DNA of 64,000 nucleotides. Source: Marinomonas rhizomae (GTDB lineage Bacteria; Pseudomonadota; Gammaproteobacteria; Pseudomonadales; Marinomonadaceae). The number at the start of each line of letters is the position of its first letter. Within the stretch, counting starts at the first letter, position 1. The DNA is taken from positions 1 through 64,000 of the forward strand of contig NZ_QNSE01000007.1 of the NCBI RefSeq assembly GCF_003315485.1, read 5' to 3'. Shown piece after piece: positions 44,908 to 55,513 of the stretch. A program made the translations under genes and the position numbers. The notes beneath the pieces were generated by a model, which did not search any database, was not told the origin of the DNA, and was given only the letters and a program-made list of their open reading frames with translations.

Positions 44908-45316
44908 GAACAAGCTACTTATCCAAAAACGAGAAGAAATTTCAGAAACACGCGTTGCAAAAATGGTCTTTCCTGCAACAACAAACCATTACGACACTTT
45001 ATTCGGTGGTATCGCTTTACAGTGGATGGACGAAGTTGCCTATATAGCCGCTACTCGCTTCGCCAGAAAAACCATGGTGACCATATCCACTGAACAAGTG
45101 GACTTTAAACAACCTATCCCTTCAGGAATTTTAGTCGAATTAATCGCTCGCGTGGTTCATGTTGGCAGAACATCATTAAAAGTAGAAGTGTCTATTTTTC
45201 TAGAGCGGTTGGATAGTGATAAGCGCACCAAAGCAGTCACAGGGCATTTCAACTTCGTTGCTGTAGATAACAACAAAAAGCCTACCCCAATTTTTGATGA
45301 AGAAAACAATATTTAG
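44906..45316 (+). CDS. Acyl-CoA thioesterase (YciA-like hotdog protein)
   Basis: Hydrolyses acyl-CoA to free acid and CoA. The 136-residue single hotdog domain has NHYDTLFGGIALQWMDEVAYIAA (seen at about 23-45, with the catalytic Asp in the long helix), TISTEQVDFKQPI and the strand HVGRTSLKVEV. The ATG at 44906 is chosen because the hotdog fold begins there; the longer open frame overlaps the divergent lipoprotein gene. A weak AAAGG lies 11 nt before it. Substrate range cannot be told. Confidence 0.9.
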   Translation: MNKLLIQKREEISETRVAKMVFPATTNHYDTLFGGIALQWMDEVAYIAATRFARKTMVTISTEQVDFKQPIPSGILVELIARVVHVGRTSLKVEVSIFLERLDSDKRTKAVTGHFNFVAVDNNKKPTPIFDEENNI

Positions 45317-45370
45317 AAAGAATATATGATGAGTAGTAACTAGAATTAGGCACTACTCATCATCGGCGTA

Positions 45371-45961
45371 TTACTGAGCGTGACGCTTAGCTATTTCAGC
45401 AGCAAGCTCATCAAAACTTTTTTCGGATTCCAACTTTTGAAATAAAGCCGCTTCATTACGCATAGATGTACGCAAAATACTTTCTGCAACACCTTCAGCT
45501 TGAGATGGGTCTAACCCCACTAATACCACTAAGCCACCAGAGGGTGTTGGCATCTGTCGAACCACTTTAGAGCCGATCAATTTCTGTTCAGTTACTTGCT
45601 TGGTTACAACACTATTTACGCGATCCACTGTTTCAGCATCGCCAGCCCCTGTTGTTTCAACATACTGCTTAACCATATTTTGTAGGTCAACACTGAGCAC
45701 TTGAGCCAATTCAACACGTGCTGCTGTCGCCGCCATTTGCTTCATATAATTTGCACCAGCAGCAGATTTCTCACTATAGCCAACAGCAGACAGAGCAACA
45801 CCTTCAACAGGTGCGCCGCACACCCAATCAGGTGCAGGCTGATTAGAACCATCAGCAAAAGCACAATCAGGAATAGCAGCAACAGGCGTATTTACTACAT
45901 CTTTACTACAGGCTGCTAACAAAATACTAGCAGCTAATAAACCTACAACTTTAATCGTCAT
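45371..45961 (-). CDS. LPP20-family lipoprotein
   Basis: A 196-residue lipoprotein with signal peptide and lipobox ILLAAC (Cys at about 18). The body has the LPP20 pattern: PDWVCGAP, AVGYSEKSAAGANYMKQMAA (about 62) and conserved VELAQ and LVGLDP stretches. LPP20 members are small outer-membrane lipoproteins of unknown role; some lie near flagellar or motility genes. Confidence 0.85.
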   Translation of the reverse strand: MTIKVVGLLAASILLAACSKDVVNTPVAAIPDCAFADGSNQPAPDWVCGAPVEGVALSAVGYSEKSAAGANYMKQMAATAARVELAQVLSVDLQNMVKQYVETTGAGDAETVDRVNSVVTKQVTEQKLIGSKVVRQMPTPSGGLVVLVGLDPSQAEGVAESILRTSMRNEAALFQKLESEKSFDELAAEIAKRHAQ

Positions 45962-46071
45962 AATCTTTTCCTTTATCTAAGACACAGAAAGGTAAATAGT
46001 GAAAAAACATCGCCAAAACATTAAATATAATGCTGGCATTTTAGCCTATTCAGCACATTAAAAACAAAAAA

Positions 46072-46093
46072 AAGGCGCTATAAATAGCGCCTT
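46072..46093 (-). terminator. pnp terminator
   Basis: AAGGCGCTA pairs with TAGCGCCTT around TAAA; on the minus strand a long T run follows. It lies 24 bp after the pnp stop. Confidence 0.9.
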
Positions 46094-46116
46094 CTTAGAT
46101 CAATTTACGCTAAACA

Positions 46117-48225
46117 TTATTCAGTGTAAGCGGCTTTTTCTTCTTCCGTTACATCTTTCATAGAAAGCTTAATACGACCACGAGCATCAACATCTAACAC
46201 TTTAACAATAACTTCTTGCCCCTCAGAAAGGAAGTCAGTTACCGCACGAATACGCTCTTCAGCGATTTGAGAGATATGAACCAAACCATCTTTACCAGGT
46301 AAGATATTTACGAAGGCACCAAACTCAGCTAGACGAACCACTTTACCTTTGTAAAGCTTATCAACCTCTGCTTCTGCTGTGATTTCATGAATTTTCAACA
46401 ATGCAGCATCAGAAGATGCTTTATCAGCAGCGTAAATACGCACTGTGCCGTCGTCATCTAGATCGATAGATGCACCTGTCTGTTCTGTAATAGAACGGAT
46501 AGTCGCGCCACCTTTACCGATAACGTCACGGATTTTTTCAGGATCAATTTTGATTGTCGCCATAGATGGCGCATTTGGAGACACTTCAGGGCGAGCGTAA
46601 CCAATCACTCCTGCCATTTCACGCAGGATGTGCTTACGCGCGTCCATTGCCTGGCTTAATGCGATATCCATGATTTCTTCATTGATACCTTCAATCTTGA
46701 TGTCCATTTGAAGTGCTGTGATACCTTCTTCAGTACCCGCTACTTTAAAGTCCATATCGCCAAGGTGATCTTCGTCACCCAAGATATCAGTCAATACGGC
46801 AAAGCCGTCGTCTTCTTTGATCAGACCCATAGCGATACCAGCTACTGGTGCTTTCAGAGGAACACCTGCGTCCATCATAGATAGAGATGCACCACAAACA
46901 GAAGCCATAGAGCTAGAACCGTTTGATTCAGTGATTTCAGACACAATACGAATTGTGTATGGGAATTCATCTTCAGATGGCAATACCGCTTGAACACCAC
47001 GACGTGCTAGACGACCGTGACCGATTTCACGACGACCAACACCACCCATACGACCACATTCACCTACAGAGTATGGAGGGAAGTTGTAGTGCAACATGAA
47101 GCTGTCTTTGCTTTCGCCAGCAAGGCCGTCGGACATTTGCGCATCACGGCTAGTACCTAGAGTACAAGTCGCAATAGCCTGAGTCTCACCACGTGTGAAC
47201 AAAGCAGAACCGTGAGTTTTGCTCAACAAACCAACCTCAACGTTGATTGGACGAACAGTTTTGTTATCACGACCATCAATACGTGGCTGGCCGTCGATAA
47301 CACGACGACGTACCGTACGTTTCTCAAGTTTCGAGAAAGCACCTGTTACGTCAGCTTCTGAGAATTCACCGTCTTCAGTTACTAGCGCTTCAACAGCCGC
47401 TGCACGAACTTCGCCTAGTTTAGCGTAGCGTGCCATTTTTTCACTGATGCCGTAGGCTTCTTCGATTTGTGCTGCATAGCCTGTTGCTAGTGCTTCAGTT
47501 AGTGAAACATTAACCGCTTCAGCTTCCCATTCCCAACGAGGCTTAGCACACTCAGTTGCGAATTCAGAAATGGCCGTGATAGCCGCTTGCATTTCTTTGT
47601 GTGCGTAAAGTACTGCACCTAACATTTCGTCTTCAGTAAGCTCTTGTGCTTCAGACTCAACCATTAGGACGGCATCTTTCGTACCGGCAACAACCATGTC
47701 TAGCAAAGAACCGTCTAGATCTGCGTAGCTTGGGTTAAGAACGTAGCCAGACTCATCGTTAAAACCAACACGTGCTGCACCGATAGGACCATTGAATGGG
47801 ATACCAGAAATAGTCAATGCGGCAGATGTTGCCAACATAGCCGCGATGTCCGCGTCTAGGTTAGTGTTAGTCGACATAACAGTACAAACAACCTGTACTT
47901 CGTTCATGAAACCTTTTGGAAACAATGGACGAATTGGACGGTCGATCAAACGAGAAGTCAGAGTTTCTTTTTCAGAAGGACGACCTTCACGCTTTAGGAA
48001 GCCACCAGGGATTTTACCGACAGCGTAAGCACGCTCTTGGTAATGAACAGACAATGGGAAAAAGTCTTGCCCAGGTTTAGCGGATTTAGCGCCTACAACA
48101 GTAGCAAGTACTTGTGCATCACCAATTGTACAAAGAACAGCACCCGTTGCTTGACGAGCAATACGGCCTGTTTCTAGCGTTACGGTATCGTTACCGAACT
48201 GAAAAGTTTTAGTAGTAATACTCAC
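46117..48225 (-). CDS. pnp: Polyribonucleotide nucleotidyltransferase (PNPase)
   Basis: 3'-to-5' phosphorolytic RNA decay enzyme, part of the degradosome. The 702-residue protein has two RNase PH domains (first about 10-140; second about 310-540 with [16 protein letters not shown] and [10 protein letters not shown]), a KH domain with [18 protein letters not shown] (about 565) and an S1 domain with [19 protein letters not shown] (about 640). Length matches the family (711 in E. coli). It follows rpsO and has a folded leader. Confidence 0.97.
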   Translation of the reverse strand: MSITTKTFQFGNDTVTLETGRIARQATGAVLCTIGDAQVLATVVGAKSAKPGQDFFPLSVHYQERAYAVGKIPGGFLKREGRPSEKETLTSRLIDRPIRPLFPKGFMNEVQVVCTVMSTNTNLDADIAAMLATSAALTISGIPFNGPIGAARVGFNDESGYVLNPSYADLDGSLLDMVVAGTKDAVLMVESEAQELTEDEMLGAVLYAHKEMQAAITAISEFATECAKPRWEWEAEAVNVSLTEALATGYAAQIEEAYGISEKMARYAKLGEVRAAAVEALVTEDGEFSEADVTGAFSKLEKRTVRRRVIDGQPRIDGRDNKTVRPINVEVGLLSKTHGSALFTRGETQAIATCTLGTSRDAQMSDGLAGESKDSFMLHYNFPPYSVGECGRMGGVGRREIGHGRLARRGVQAVLPSEDEFPYTIRIVSEITESNGSSSMASVCGASLSMMDAGVPLKAPVAGIAMGLIKEDDGFAVLTDILGDEDHLGDMDFKVAGTEEGITALQMDIKIEGINEEIMDIALSQAMDARKHILREMAGVIGYARPEVSPNAPSMATIKIDPEKIRDVIGKGGATIRSITEQTGASIDLDDDGTVRIYAADKASSDAALLKIHEITAEAEVDKLYKGKVVRLAEFGAFVNILPGKDGLVHISQIAEERIRAVTDFLSEGQEVIVKVLDVDARGRIKLSMKDVTEEEKAAYTE

Positions 48226-48252
48226 ACGTATTCCTTTTATAAAAAAAATTCT

Positions 48253-48347
48253 TCTCCCAAAGACCTCTTTTTAAGCCAGTACTCATATGAACTCTTTTTA
48301 TATCTACATAAAAAGTGCATATGAAGTACAGGCTGTCCCTTGGGAGA
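48253..48347 (-). promoter_or_regulatory. pnp leader stem-loop (likely RNase III processing site)
   Basis: A long nested hairpin in the rpsO-pnp gap. Outer arms TCTCCCAA (48253-48260) and TTGGGAGA (48340-48347) match perfectly; inner arms pair AGCC-AGTAC with GTAC-AGGCT, CATATG with CATATG, and CTTTTTAT with ATAAAAAG. In E. coli a similar stem is cut by RNase III and lets PNPase repress its own mRNA. The same use here is inferred. Confidence 0.75.
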
Positions 48348-48356
48348 CCAATAAAA

Positions 48357-48384
48357 AAAGGGCCATAATTACTTATGGCCCTTT
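48357..48384 (-). terminator. rpsO terminator
   Basis: AAAGGGCCATAA pairs with TTATGGCCCTTT around a 4-nt loop; on the minus strand a T run follows. It lies 8 bp after the rpsO stop and separates it partly from pnp. Confidence 0.88.
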
Positions 48385-48391
48385 CTCAGTC

Positions 48392-48661
48392 TTAGCGACG
48401 CAGACCTAGTTTTTTGATCAAACTAGTGTAACGAGCTGCATTTTTACGCTTAAGGTAATCCAGCAACTTACGACGCTGGTTTACCATACGGATTAGACCG
48501 CGACGAGAATGATGGTCGTGGATATGAGATTTAAAGTGACCTTGAAGACCTTCGATGTTCTTAGTCAACAATGCTACTTGAACTTCAGGAGAACCAGTAT
48601 CACCTTCCGCCACTTGAAACTCTTTAACCAACGCTGCTTTAGATTCTGCAGACAATGCCAT
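48392..48661 (-). CDS. rpsO: 30S ribosomal protein uS15
   Basis: Primary 16S rRNA binding protein of the small subunit. The 89-residue product has [36 protein letters not shown] and the ending IKKLGLRR. I use the ATG at 48661, with GGAG upstream, not the longer frame to 48676. It stands between truB and pnp, a conserved order. Confidence 0.98.
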   Translation of the reverse strand: MALSAESKAALVKEFQVAEGDTGSPEVQVALLTKNIEGLQGHFKSHIHDHHSRRGLIRMVNQRRKLLDYLKRKNAARYTSLIKKLGLRR

Positions 48662-48772
48662 AATCTTAATCTCCAAATTAATATGCTATAAAAAATAAAG
48701 GATAGCCGAGCATATTTTCAGTCATCCTAGGCTGGCAAGTTTAACACTCTTTTTAACAGAACTCACTGCAAT

Positions 48773-49699
48773 TTATAAAGAGAACTCACTAGTATTTACT
48801 AATCGATAAGGACGAATAAACGCACCTTTAATTTGCCCAAGCCCTAAAAAGCGCCGCGACTCTTGATCGTACATTCTCACTACTGTTTCATGCTCTAGTG
48901 AAACAGTAGTAGGGACAGTGCGACCAAACATCATATCCCTTGCATCCGGCGTCGGTAAATCGACACTAGTGAAATGCTCCACAGCAGTATCCATCGTGAT
49001 TAAATGGGAGTCTAATGCCTCATAGCCCTGCTCTGCCAGCGTTTCAAACTGCTCTAACGTCATCATATTTTCAGGTGAATAACCCGCCGTCGAAATACGA
49101 TGCAAAGAATGAAGATGCGCCCCACAACCTAACACCTCACCAATATCCTCACCAATAGTTCGAATATAAGTACCTTTAGAGCACTGAATATCCAGTGTCA
49201 ACGTGTCTTCAGTTCTTGAAACAAGCGTTAGATTTGAAATCGTAACACGACGACGCTTCCTTTCTATAACGATGCCCTGACGAGCATATTCATATAGAGG
49301 CTTACCTTCGTGTTTTAAAGCAGAATACATGGGAGGGATTTGTTCAATTTCACCACGAAATCCATCTAGAATTTCTTCGAGAGATTCATCTGTCAAGGTA
49401 GGAATTAACTCTTCCGTTAAGACATCGCCTTCACGATCACCGGTTGTGGTTCTTTTTCCCAGCTGGATGCAGGTTAAATAACGCTTATTTGCATCCAATA
49501 AATATTGAGAAAATTTCGTCGCTTCTCCGAAGCACAGTGGCAACATTCCTGTTGCCAAAGGATCAAGCGCTCCAGTGTGCCCCGCTTTTGCCGCCTGATA
49601 AAGACGGCGGACACGCTGCAACGCTTGGTTCGAACTTAAACCTATCGGCTTGTTCAGTAGAATGATACCGTCCACCGAACGCCATTTTGCTTTAACCAT
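48773..49699 (-). CDS. truB: tRNA pseudouridine(55) synthase
   Basis: Makes pseudouridine 55 in the T loop of tRNAs. The 308-residue protein has GIILLNKPIGLSSNQAL, the catalytic Asp in HTGALDPLATGMLPLCFG (about 48), IPPMYSALKHEGKPLYEYAR, CSKGTYIRT and a C-terminal PUA-like end. It follows rbfA by 9 bp in the infB operon. Confidence 0.97.
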   Translation of the reverse strand: MVKAKWRSVDGIILLNKPIGLSSNQALQRVRRLYQAAKAGHTGALDPLATGMLPLCFGEATKFSQYLLDANKRYLTCIQLGKRTTTGDREGDVLTEELIPTLTDESLEEILDGFRGEIEQIPPMYSALKHEGKPLYEYARQGIVIERKRRRVTISNLTLVSRTEDTLTLDIQCSKGTYIRTIGEDIGEVLGCGAHLHSLHRISTAGYSPENMMTLEQFETLAEQGYEALDSHLITMDTAVEHFTSVDLPTPDARDMMFGRTVPTTVSLEHETVVRMYDQESRRFLGLGQIKGAFIRPYRLVNTSEFSL

Positions 49700-49708
49700 A
49701 CGAACTTA

Positions 49709-50098
49709 TTACTCGTCTTCGTTACCGTTTTTTGTCTCATCATCACGAATTGCTTCATCAATCAGAGCTGACATACGTGAGCCATTAACAACACTTTGGT
49801 CGTAGTGGAAACGCAAATGCGGCATAACGCGAAGCTTTACTTCTTGCGCTAAACGACGACGCAAGAACCCTTTTGCACTATCAAGTGCTGCTTGGTTCTC
49901 TGCCAATACCTCTGGCTGATCATCTTTACCGAGTACGGTGTAATAAATATCCGCATAGCCTAAGTCTTTTGCTACACGTACTTCGTTAACAGTAACTAAC
50001 CCTAAACGTGGGTCTTTTACTTCAAACTGGATCAAGGACGCCAGCTCCTTTTGGAGCTGGTCACCAATCCGACTAGTACGACTAAATTCGCCTGCCAT
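49709..50098 (-). CDS. rbfA: Ribosome-binding factor A
   Basis: Helps maturation of the 16S rRNA 5' end on pre-30S particles. The 129-residue KH-like protein has RTSRIGDQLQKELASLI, KDPRLGLVTVNEVRVAKDLGYAD (in part) and LRVMPHLRFHYDQS. It lies 12 bp after infB and 9 bp before truB. Confidence 0.96.
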   Translation of the reverse strand: MAGEFSRTSRIGDQLQKELASLIQFEVKDPRLGLVTVNEVRVAKDLGYADIYYTVLGKDDQPEVLAENQAALDSAKGFLRRRLAQEVKLRVMPHLRFHYDQSVVNGSRMSALIDEAIRDDETKNGNEDE

Positions 50099-50110
50099 GA
50101 TCTTGTCCTA

Positions 50111-52684
50111 TTAAAGCGTACGCGCTACTTCGACGGTTTCAAAAACCTCGATTTTATCGCCTACTTTGACATCGTTGTAGTTCTTCACGCCGATACCACA
50201 TTCCATACCACGGCTCACATCGTTAACAGCATCTTTGAAACGACGAAGAGACTCAAGCTCACCTTCGTAAATCACAACATCGTCACGCAATACACGAATT
50301 TGCTTGTTACGATAAACCGTACCTTCGATAACCATACAGCCGGCAATCAAACCAAACTTAGGCGAACGGAATACATCACGTACTTCCGCAGTACCCTTAA
50401 TGTCTTCACGAAGATCTGGCGACAACATGCCAGACAAAGCAGACTTAACATCATCAATAATGTTATAGATAATGCTGTAGTAACGAAGATCGATGCTTTC
50501 ACGCTCAATAAACTGTTTAGCAGAGTTATCAGCACGCACATTGAAACCAAAAATCACGGCATCAGAAGCCAAAGCTAAAGTCGCATCTGTTTCGGTGATA
50601 CCACCAACGCCACTAGAGACAACATTTACTTTTACTTCATCGGTATTCAGATCGGTTAAAGATTTAATCAAAGCTTCAAGAGAACCTCGAACGTCAGCTT
50701 TAAGAACCACATTTAATGTGCGGACTTCGTCTTTACCCATTTCAGAGAACAAGTTCTCCAATTTAGCAGAATGTTGACGAGCAAAGCGCACTTCGCGGTA
50801 CTTACCTTGACGGAAGTTAGCAACTTCACGAGCTTTACGTTCATCAGCAACAACGATGAACTCTTCACCAGCTTCAGGCGTTCCATCAAGACCAAGGATC
50901 TCAACAGGAATAGAAGGGCCAGCTGAGTTAATTGCTTTACCATTTTCATCCAACAAAGCGCGTACACGGCCCATTTGAAGACCTGCCAACACAATGTCGC
51001 CTTTTTTCAAGGTACCATTTTGAACAAGTAAGGTTGCAACAGAGCCGCGACCACGATCGAGTCGAGCCTCAACAACAACACCTTTACCCGGAGCACTTGG
51101 TACAGCTGTCAGTTCAAGCACCTCTGATTGTAGAAGAATTGCTTCTAGTAGCTCTTCAATACCTTCACCAGATTTGGCCGAAACACCAACAAACTGAACG
51201 TCACCGCCCCATTCTTCTGGTACAACTTCTTGTGCAACTAGTTCGTTTTTAACACGATCTAAATCTGCACCTTCTTTATCAATCTTAGTGATAGCAACAA
51301 CCATTGGAACATTACCAGCACGTGCGTGCTGAATAGCTTCAATTGTTTGCGGCATCACGCCATCGTCAGCAGCACAAACTAGAATAACGATATCCGTTGC
51401 TTTAGCACCACGAGCACGCATAGACGTAAACGCAGCGTGTCCAGGCGTATCCAAGAAACTAACCATGCCATGAGGTGTTTCAACATGATAAGCACCAATG
51501 TGCTGAGTAATACCACCAGACTCACCCGCAGCAACGCGAGTAGTACGAATATAATCAAGCAATGATGTTTTACCATGGTCAACGTGACCCATAACAGTAA
51601 CAACAGGTGCACGTTTAATCGATTCACCTTCATAGTCAATCGCTTCGATCATGTCATTCTCGACTGCATTCTCGTCGATAAACTTAACCGTATGACCCAT
51701 TTCTTCAACAACCAAAGTCGCTGTATCACGATCAATAGTTTGATTAATAGTTGCCATAGCGCCCATTTTAAACATGATCTTAATAACTTCAGCGCCTTTC
51801 ACCGCCATTTTTTCAGCAAGATCAGCAACCGTAATACTTTCAGGCAATGCTACTTCGTGAATCATTTTAGCGGTAGGCTTTTGGAAACCGTGTTCTTGTT
51901 TAGATGGCTTCTTATTCTTACGCCCCAATTTACCGCGACGAGTAAACTCATCTTCGTCATTCACATTTACACGTGAATTGCGCTTATTATCTGGGTTTGT
52001 GCGACCACGAGGTTTGTCTTTATCTTTGCCGTTATCGTGTCTAACTGGGCCTTTTTTACCCTTGGGAGCAACAGTTGACTTCTTACTATCCATTGCTGGT
52101 TGAGACACTTTCTTCGACGCTTTAGGCTGCTTCGGTGATTCCACGGGTTCTGCCGCTCCTGTATCGGAAACATACTGCTCCGTATCATTGACCGCGCCAG
52201 CATCCGCTACGACAGTTTTCACCGCTGCTTCTTGACGCGCTTTTTCTTCGGCTTCAGCCTTCGCTTTGGCCGCCTTCTCTTCTTCTTGCTTACGCTCTAA
52301 CTCAAGACGAGCTTTCTCTTCTGCTAAACGCTCTTGCTCTTCTGCAAGACGTTTTGCCAACTCTTCCTGCTTCTGAGCTTCTTCATCTACATCATCGCGC
52401 TTAACATAGGTGCGTTTTTTCTTAACAGCAACATTGACAGCTTTTCCGCCATCGCCGCGAGACAAGGTGCTCGTTGTCTTACGCTGCAAAGTAATACGCT
52501 GGCTCTTATCGCCTTCTTCACCATGTTGACGCTTCAAATAATTCAATAGCGTTTGCTTTTCAACTTCAGAGACTTCTTGGCTTGCACTCGTTTGAGATAG
52601 GCCAGCGTCTTTCATCTGAGCTAGTAGCTTATCGACTGGTGTATTTACCAGCTCGGATAGTATCTTTACGGTTTGAACTGTCAT
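50111..52684 (-). CDS. infB: Translation initiation factor IF-2
   Basis: GTPase that brings initiator tRNA to the 30S subunit. The 857-residue protein has an N-terminal IF2_N domain ([20 protein letters not shown]), a long charged Glu/Lys/Arg/Ala-rich linker (about 90-260), and the GTPase domain with [18 protein letters not shown] (about 365), [11 protein letters not shown] and [10 protein letters not shown]. Domains II, III and IV follow. Its size suits the gammaproteobacterial long form. It follows nusA by 26 bp. Confidence 0.98.
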   Translation of the reverse strand: MTVQTVKILSELVNTPVDKLLAQMKDAGLSQTSASQEVSEVEKQTLLNYLKRQHGEEGDKSQRITLQRKTTSTLSRGDGGKAVNVAVKKKRTYVKRDDVDEEAQKQEELAKRLAEEQERLAEEKARLELERKQEEEKAAKAKAEAEEKARQEAAVKTVVADAGAVNDTEQYVSDTGAAEPVESPKQPKASKKVSQPAMDSKKSTVAPKGKKGPVRHDNGKDKDKPRGRTNPDNKRNSRVNVNDEDEFTRRGKLGRKNKKPSKQEHGFQKPTAKMIHEVALPESITVADLAEKMAVKGAEVIKIMFKMGAMATINQTIDRDTATLVVEEMGHTVKFIDENAVENDMIEAIDYEGESIKRAPVVTVMGHVDHGKTSLLDYIRTTRVAAGESGGITQHIGAYHVETPHGMVSFLDTPGHAAFTSMRARGAKATDIVILVCAADDGVMPQTIEAIQHARAGNVPMVVAITKIDKEGADLDRVKNELVAQEVVPEEWGGDVQFVGVSAKSGEGIEELLEAILLQSEVLELTAVPSAPGKGVVVEARLDRGRGSVATLLVQNGTLKKGDIVLAGLQMGRVRALLDENGKAINSAGPSIPVEILGLDGTPEAGEEFIVVADERKAREVANFRQGKYREVRFARQHSAKLENLFSEMGKDEVRTLNVVLKADVRGSLEALIKSLTDLNTDEVKVNVVSSGVGGITETDATLALASDAVIFGFNVRADNSAKQFIERESIDLRYYSIIYNIIDDVKSALSGMLSPDLREDIKGTAEVRDVFRSPKFGLIAGCMVIEGTVYRNKQIRVLRDDVVIYEGELESLRRFKDAVNDVSRGMECGIGVKNYNDVKVGDKIEVFETVEVARTL

Positions 52685-52710
52685 TAAGTTCCCCCTTATG
52701 TACTCAGATT

Positions 52711-54201
52711 TTATTCAGATTCAGTAAACCAAGGTGCGCGAGCTGTCAAAATAAGACGACCTGCACGCTCTTCAGTCATACCTTCAACGTCAAGCAATTC
52801 ATCAACCGATTGCTCAGCCAAATCTTCCATAGTGATAACCCCCATAGAAGCAAGAACCAAAGCAAGGTGATTATCCATCCCATCCATCGCCAATAAATCG
52901 GCAGCAGGTTTGGCACCATCTAATTGCTCTTCAGCCTGAAGCGCTTGATTCAGCAAGGCTTCTTTTGCACGTGAACGTAGTTCGTTTACTAAATCTTCAT
53001 CAAATCCATCGATGTCTAACATTTCTTCCATTGGGATATAAGCGACTTCTTCTAAAGAAGTGAATCCCTCATCAACCATCTGGATCGCTAAATCATCATC
53101 GATATCTAATCCTGTAACAAAGATATCAATCAATTTTTGCGATTCTTCTTGCTGTTTAGCTTCTGCATCTTCACTGGTCATTACATTCAAAGACCAACCA
53201 GTCAAAGTAGACGCCAAACGGACGTTTTGACCGTTACGGCCAATTGCTTGCGCTAAATTATCGCTCTTAACAGCAACATCCATTGAATGCGCATCTTCAT
53301 CAATAACAATAGAATCCACTTCTGCTGGAGCCATTGCATTAATTACTAACTGAGCTGGGTTGTCGTCCCAAAGTACGATATCAACACGCTCACCATTCAT
53401 TTCATTTGAAACCGCTTGAACTCGAGCTCCACGCATACCAACACAAGCACCGATTGGATCAATACGGCGATCGTTTGTTTTTACAGCAATTTTTGCACGT
53501 AAACCGGGATCACGAGCAGCACCACGAATTTCAATGACTTCTTCAGAAATCTCAGGCACTTCAAGACGGAATAGTTCAATCATGAATGCCGGATCATTAC
53601 GGGAAAGAATCAATTGAGCACCACGGCTGTCATCGCGAATTTCAAGCAACAACGCACGAATACGGTCATTCATTCTGAAGCTTTCACGCGCAATCAATTG
53701 ATCTTTTGGCAATGATGCTTCCGCGTTTTCACCAAGATCAATAATCAAACTATCACGAGTCACTTTTTTGACTTGACCATGAACTAACTTGCCAACTTTC
53801 TCAGAATACAAAGCGACCATCTTAGCTCGTTCAGCTTCTCGTACTTTTTGTACGATAACTTGTTTTGCTGTTTGAGCAGCAATACGACCAAAAACTTCAG
53901 ATTCCACTTCTTCTTCGTAAATTTCGCCAATAGGCACACCAAGATTTTGTTCTTCAGAATCATCAATTGTTAATTCAAATGCTGGAGCAGAGTAATCTTC
54001 ATCTGCAACGATATGCCATTGACGGTAAGTTTTATAATCACCTGTGCGCTGATCAATAGAGACGCGAATTAATGCATCTTCTTCAAAACGGCGTTTGGCA
54101 GCACTAGCTAAAGCAATTTCAACAGCTTCGAAAATAACTTGTTTCGGAACATCTTTCTCGTTGGAAACGGCTTCTACTACCAAAAGAATTTCTTTGCTCA
54201 T
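52711..54201 (-). CDS. nusA: Transcription termination/antitermination factor NusA
   Basis: RNA polymerase-binding factor controlling pausing, termination and rRNA antitermination. The 496-residue protein has the N-domain (about 1-125), S1 domain ([20 protein letters not shown], in part), two KH domains with [18 protein letters not shown] and [13 protein letters not shown], and two C-terminal acidic repeats (about 360-490) seen in gammaproteobacteria. It lies between rimP and infB. Confidence 0.98.
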   Translation of the reverse strand: MSKEILLVVEAVSNEKDVPKQVIFEAVEIALASAAKRRFEEDALIRVSIDQRTGDYKTYRQWHIVADEDYSAPAFELTIDDSEEQNLGVPIGEIYEEEVESEVFGRIAAQTAKQVIVQKVREAERAKMVALYSEKVGKLVHGQVKKVTRDSLIIDLGENAEASLPKDQLIARESFRMNDRIRALLLEIRDDSRGAQLILSRNDPAFMIELFRLEVPEISEEVIEIRGAARDPGLRAKIAVKTNDRRIDPIGACVGMRGARVQAVSNEMNGERVDIVLWDDNPAQLVINAMAPAEVDSIVIDEDAHSMDVAVKSDNLAQAIGRNGQNVRLASTLTGWSLNVMTSEDAEAKQQEESQKLIDIFVTGLDIDDDLAIQMVDEGFTSLEEVAYIPMEEMLDIDGFDEDLVNELRSRAKEALLNQALQAEEQLDGAKPAADLLAMDGMDNHLALVLASMGVITMEDLAEQSVDELLDVEGMTEERAGRLILTARAPWFTESE

Positions 54202-54229
54202 CCTTTTAGCCTCTCTTCAAGGTTAATTT

Positions 54230-54691
54230 TTAAAATTGTGGAACAACATTTGCCTTATCGATCAAATCAATAGGCAATAAGTATTCTTCTTGATCTACGC
54301 GAATAACAATATCTTCGCTTTCGATCCCCATTAGTTGTCCTTTAAATTTGCGACGTCCGTCGAAAGGCACGCGCAAACGCAAAGAAACAATAGAACCGAT
54401 ATAAGCCTGATATTGAGCCAAACTGAATAAAGGCCGATCTAAACCTGGTGACGATACTTCTAGGTTGTACTCCCCTGTAATTGGGTCTTCAACATCTAGA
54501 ATAGAACTAACTTGACGGCTAACACGGGCGCAATCTTCTACATCAATCCCTTTTTCATCATCCGTTTCAATATAAATGCGAAGCACCGAATCCTTACCTA
54601 AAGATAAGTATTCCATCCCCCAAAACTCAAACCCTAAACCTTCAACGACTGGTCGAATAAGTTCTTCTAAAATCGTATATTTTGCTGACAA
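54230..54691 (-). CDS. rimP: Ribosome maturation factor RimP
   Basis: Needed for 30S subunit assembly. The 153-residue protein shows [24 protein letters not shown] (seen at about 19-42), the block [22 protein letters not shown] in part, [15 protein letters not shown] and a small C-terminal SH3-like domain. First gene of the rimP-nusA-infB-rbfA-truB operon, 28 bp before nusA. Confidence 0.96.
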   Translation of the reverse strand: MSAKYTILEELIRPVVEGLGFEFWGMEYLSLGKDSVLRIYIETDDEKGIDVEDCARVSRQVSSILDVEDPITGEYNLEVSSPGLDRPLFSLAQYQAYIGSIVSLRLRVPFDGRRKFKGQLMGIESEDIVIRVDQEEYLLPIDLIDKANVVPQF

Positions 54692-54737
54692 TCGTTTTCT
54701 CCGAAAACCAAATTTGTAAAACGCAGAAACAAAAAAC

Positions 54738-54750
54738 GGGCTCTAGGCCC
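54738..54750 (-). terminator. Second terminator before rimP
   Basis: GGGC/GCCC short stem with 5-nt loop; on the minus strand it is followed by GTTTTTTGTTT. Short but with a good T run. Confidence 0.55.
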
Positions 54751-54788
54751 ATTTCCATTTATTAACAGTCACAGTACAGATAACAAAA

Positions 54789-54805
54789 AACCCCATATAG
54801 GGGTT
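54789..54805 (-). terminator. Terminator of the secG/tRNA-Leu transcript
   Basis: AACCCC pairs with GGGGTT around a 5-nt loop; on the minus strand a run of Ts follows. It lies about 210 bp after tRNA-Leu. Confidence 0.7.
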
Positions 54806-54889
54806 CTCAGCACTCTGCTCAAATAAAACTGAGAGAGAATCCTTCCAAAGGAAGGTCGTCAATCCTGACACTAAACACTAAGAACAAAC

Positions 54890-54899
54890 TGGTGCGGAT
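54890..54899 (-). repeat. Copy of the tRNA-Leu 3' end
   Basis: On the minus strand ATCCGCACCA, identical to the last ten bases of tRNA-Leu (55019-55028), 129 bp further downstream. No other tRNA arm can be built around it. Confidence 0.6.
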
Positions 54900-55018
54900 A
54901 CCTAAACTAGGAAAACCATGAGAAGAGCCTTTTAAAAAGCAACTCAAATCTCGACAAACCAGATTACTCTGCATCAATATTTCGACATCATACACAAAAC
55001 ACGACATCAATTCAAGAT

Positions 55019-55104
55019 TGGTGCGGATGGGGGGACTCGAACCCCCACGAGCATAGCTCACCACCCCCTCAAGGTGGCGCGTCTACCAATTCCGCCACAT
55101 CCGC
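55019..55104 (-). tRNA. tRNA-Leu (anticodon GAG)
   Basis: An 86-nt class II tRNA with encoded CCA. Acceptor GCGGATG (55098-55104) pairs with CATCCGC (55023-55029); the anticodon loop reads CTTGAGG, giving GAG; there is a long variable arm (GGTGAGCTATGCTC region) and the T arm GGGGGTTCGAGTCCCCC. It lies between secG and rimP, as leuU does in E. coli. Confidence 0.97.
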
Positions 55105-55156
55105 AAGTTCACTTAACGCTTAACACTTAACACTTCAAAATCAATACAACCAAATA

Positions 55157-55510
55157 TTACTCAGTAACAGGTAGATCAGATGATGTTTTGTTCTTATCAC
55201 CCAACTCTGGCAAGGCTACTGTTTCATCAACCTGAGGAGCTGAAGGAACGAAATCAAGCGCACCTGAAACACTTTTTGCCTGCTCGCTGGCAAAGTACGC
55301 CAATCCAAAACTAGTCAAAAAGAAAACCAATGCAAACACAGCAGTCATTTTTCCGAAGAAACTTCCACCACCCTGACTACCAAATACTGTCTGGGACGCA
55401 CCACCACCAAAAGAGGCGCCAGCGTCCGCACCCTTGCCTTGCTGCAACAAAACCAACGCGATAATGACAATCGCCGCCAGTACATGCAAAACCAAAATTA
55501 GTGCTTCCAT
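55157..55510 (-). CDS. secG: Preprotein translocase subunit SecG
   Basis: Small inner-membrane part of the SecYEG channel. The 117-residue protein has two membrane helices (about 3-22 and 53-73) joined by the conserved glycine-rich loop LLQQGKGADAGASFGGGASQ, then a polar tail. It lies 3 bp after tpiA and before tRNA-Leu, a conserved order. Confidence 0.95.
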   Translation of the reverse strand: MEALILVLHVLAAIVIIALVLLQQGKGADAGASFGGGASQTVFGSQGGGSFFGKMTAVFALVFFLTSFGLAYFASEQAKSVSGALDFVPSAPQVDETVALPELGDKNKTSSDLPVTE

Positions 55511-55513
55511 TAA

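Larger units (their letters stand above)
54692..55018. other. Region between rimP and tRNA-Leu
   Basis: No supported gene; the open frame on the minus strand here runs through the tRNA and is a shadow. It holds two minus-strand terminators (54738-54750, 54789-54805), a hairpin CCTTCC-AAA-GGAAGG (54841-54855), and a 10-bp copy of the tRNA-Leu 3' end (54890-54899). The rimP promoter must lie left of the terminators but I cannot point to it. Confidence 0.55.

Noticed and set aside
54819-55064. 81-codon open frame on the minus strand
   Set aside because: It begins within the tRNA-Leu gene and has no family resemblance.
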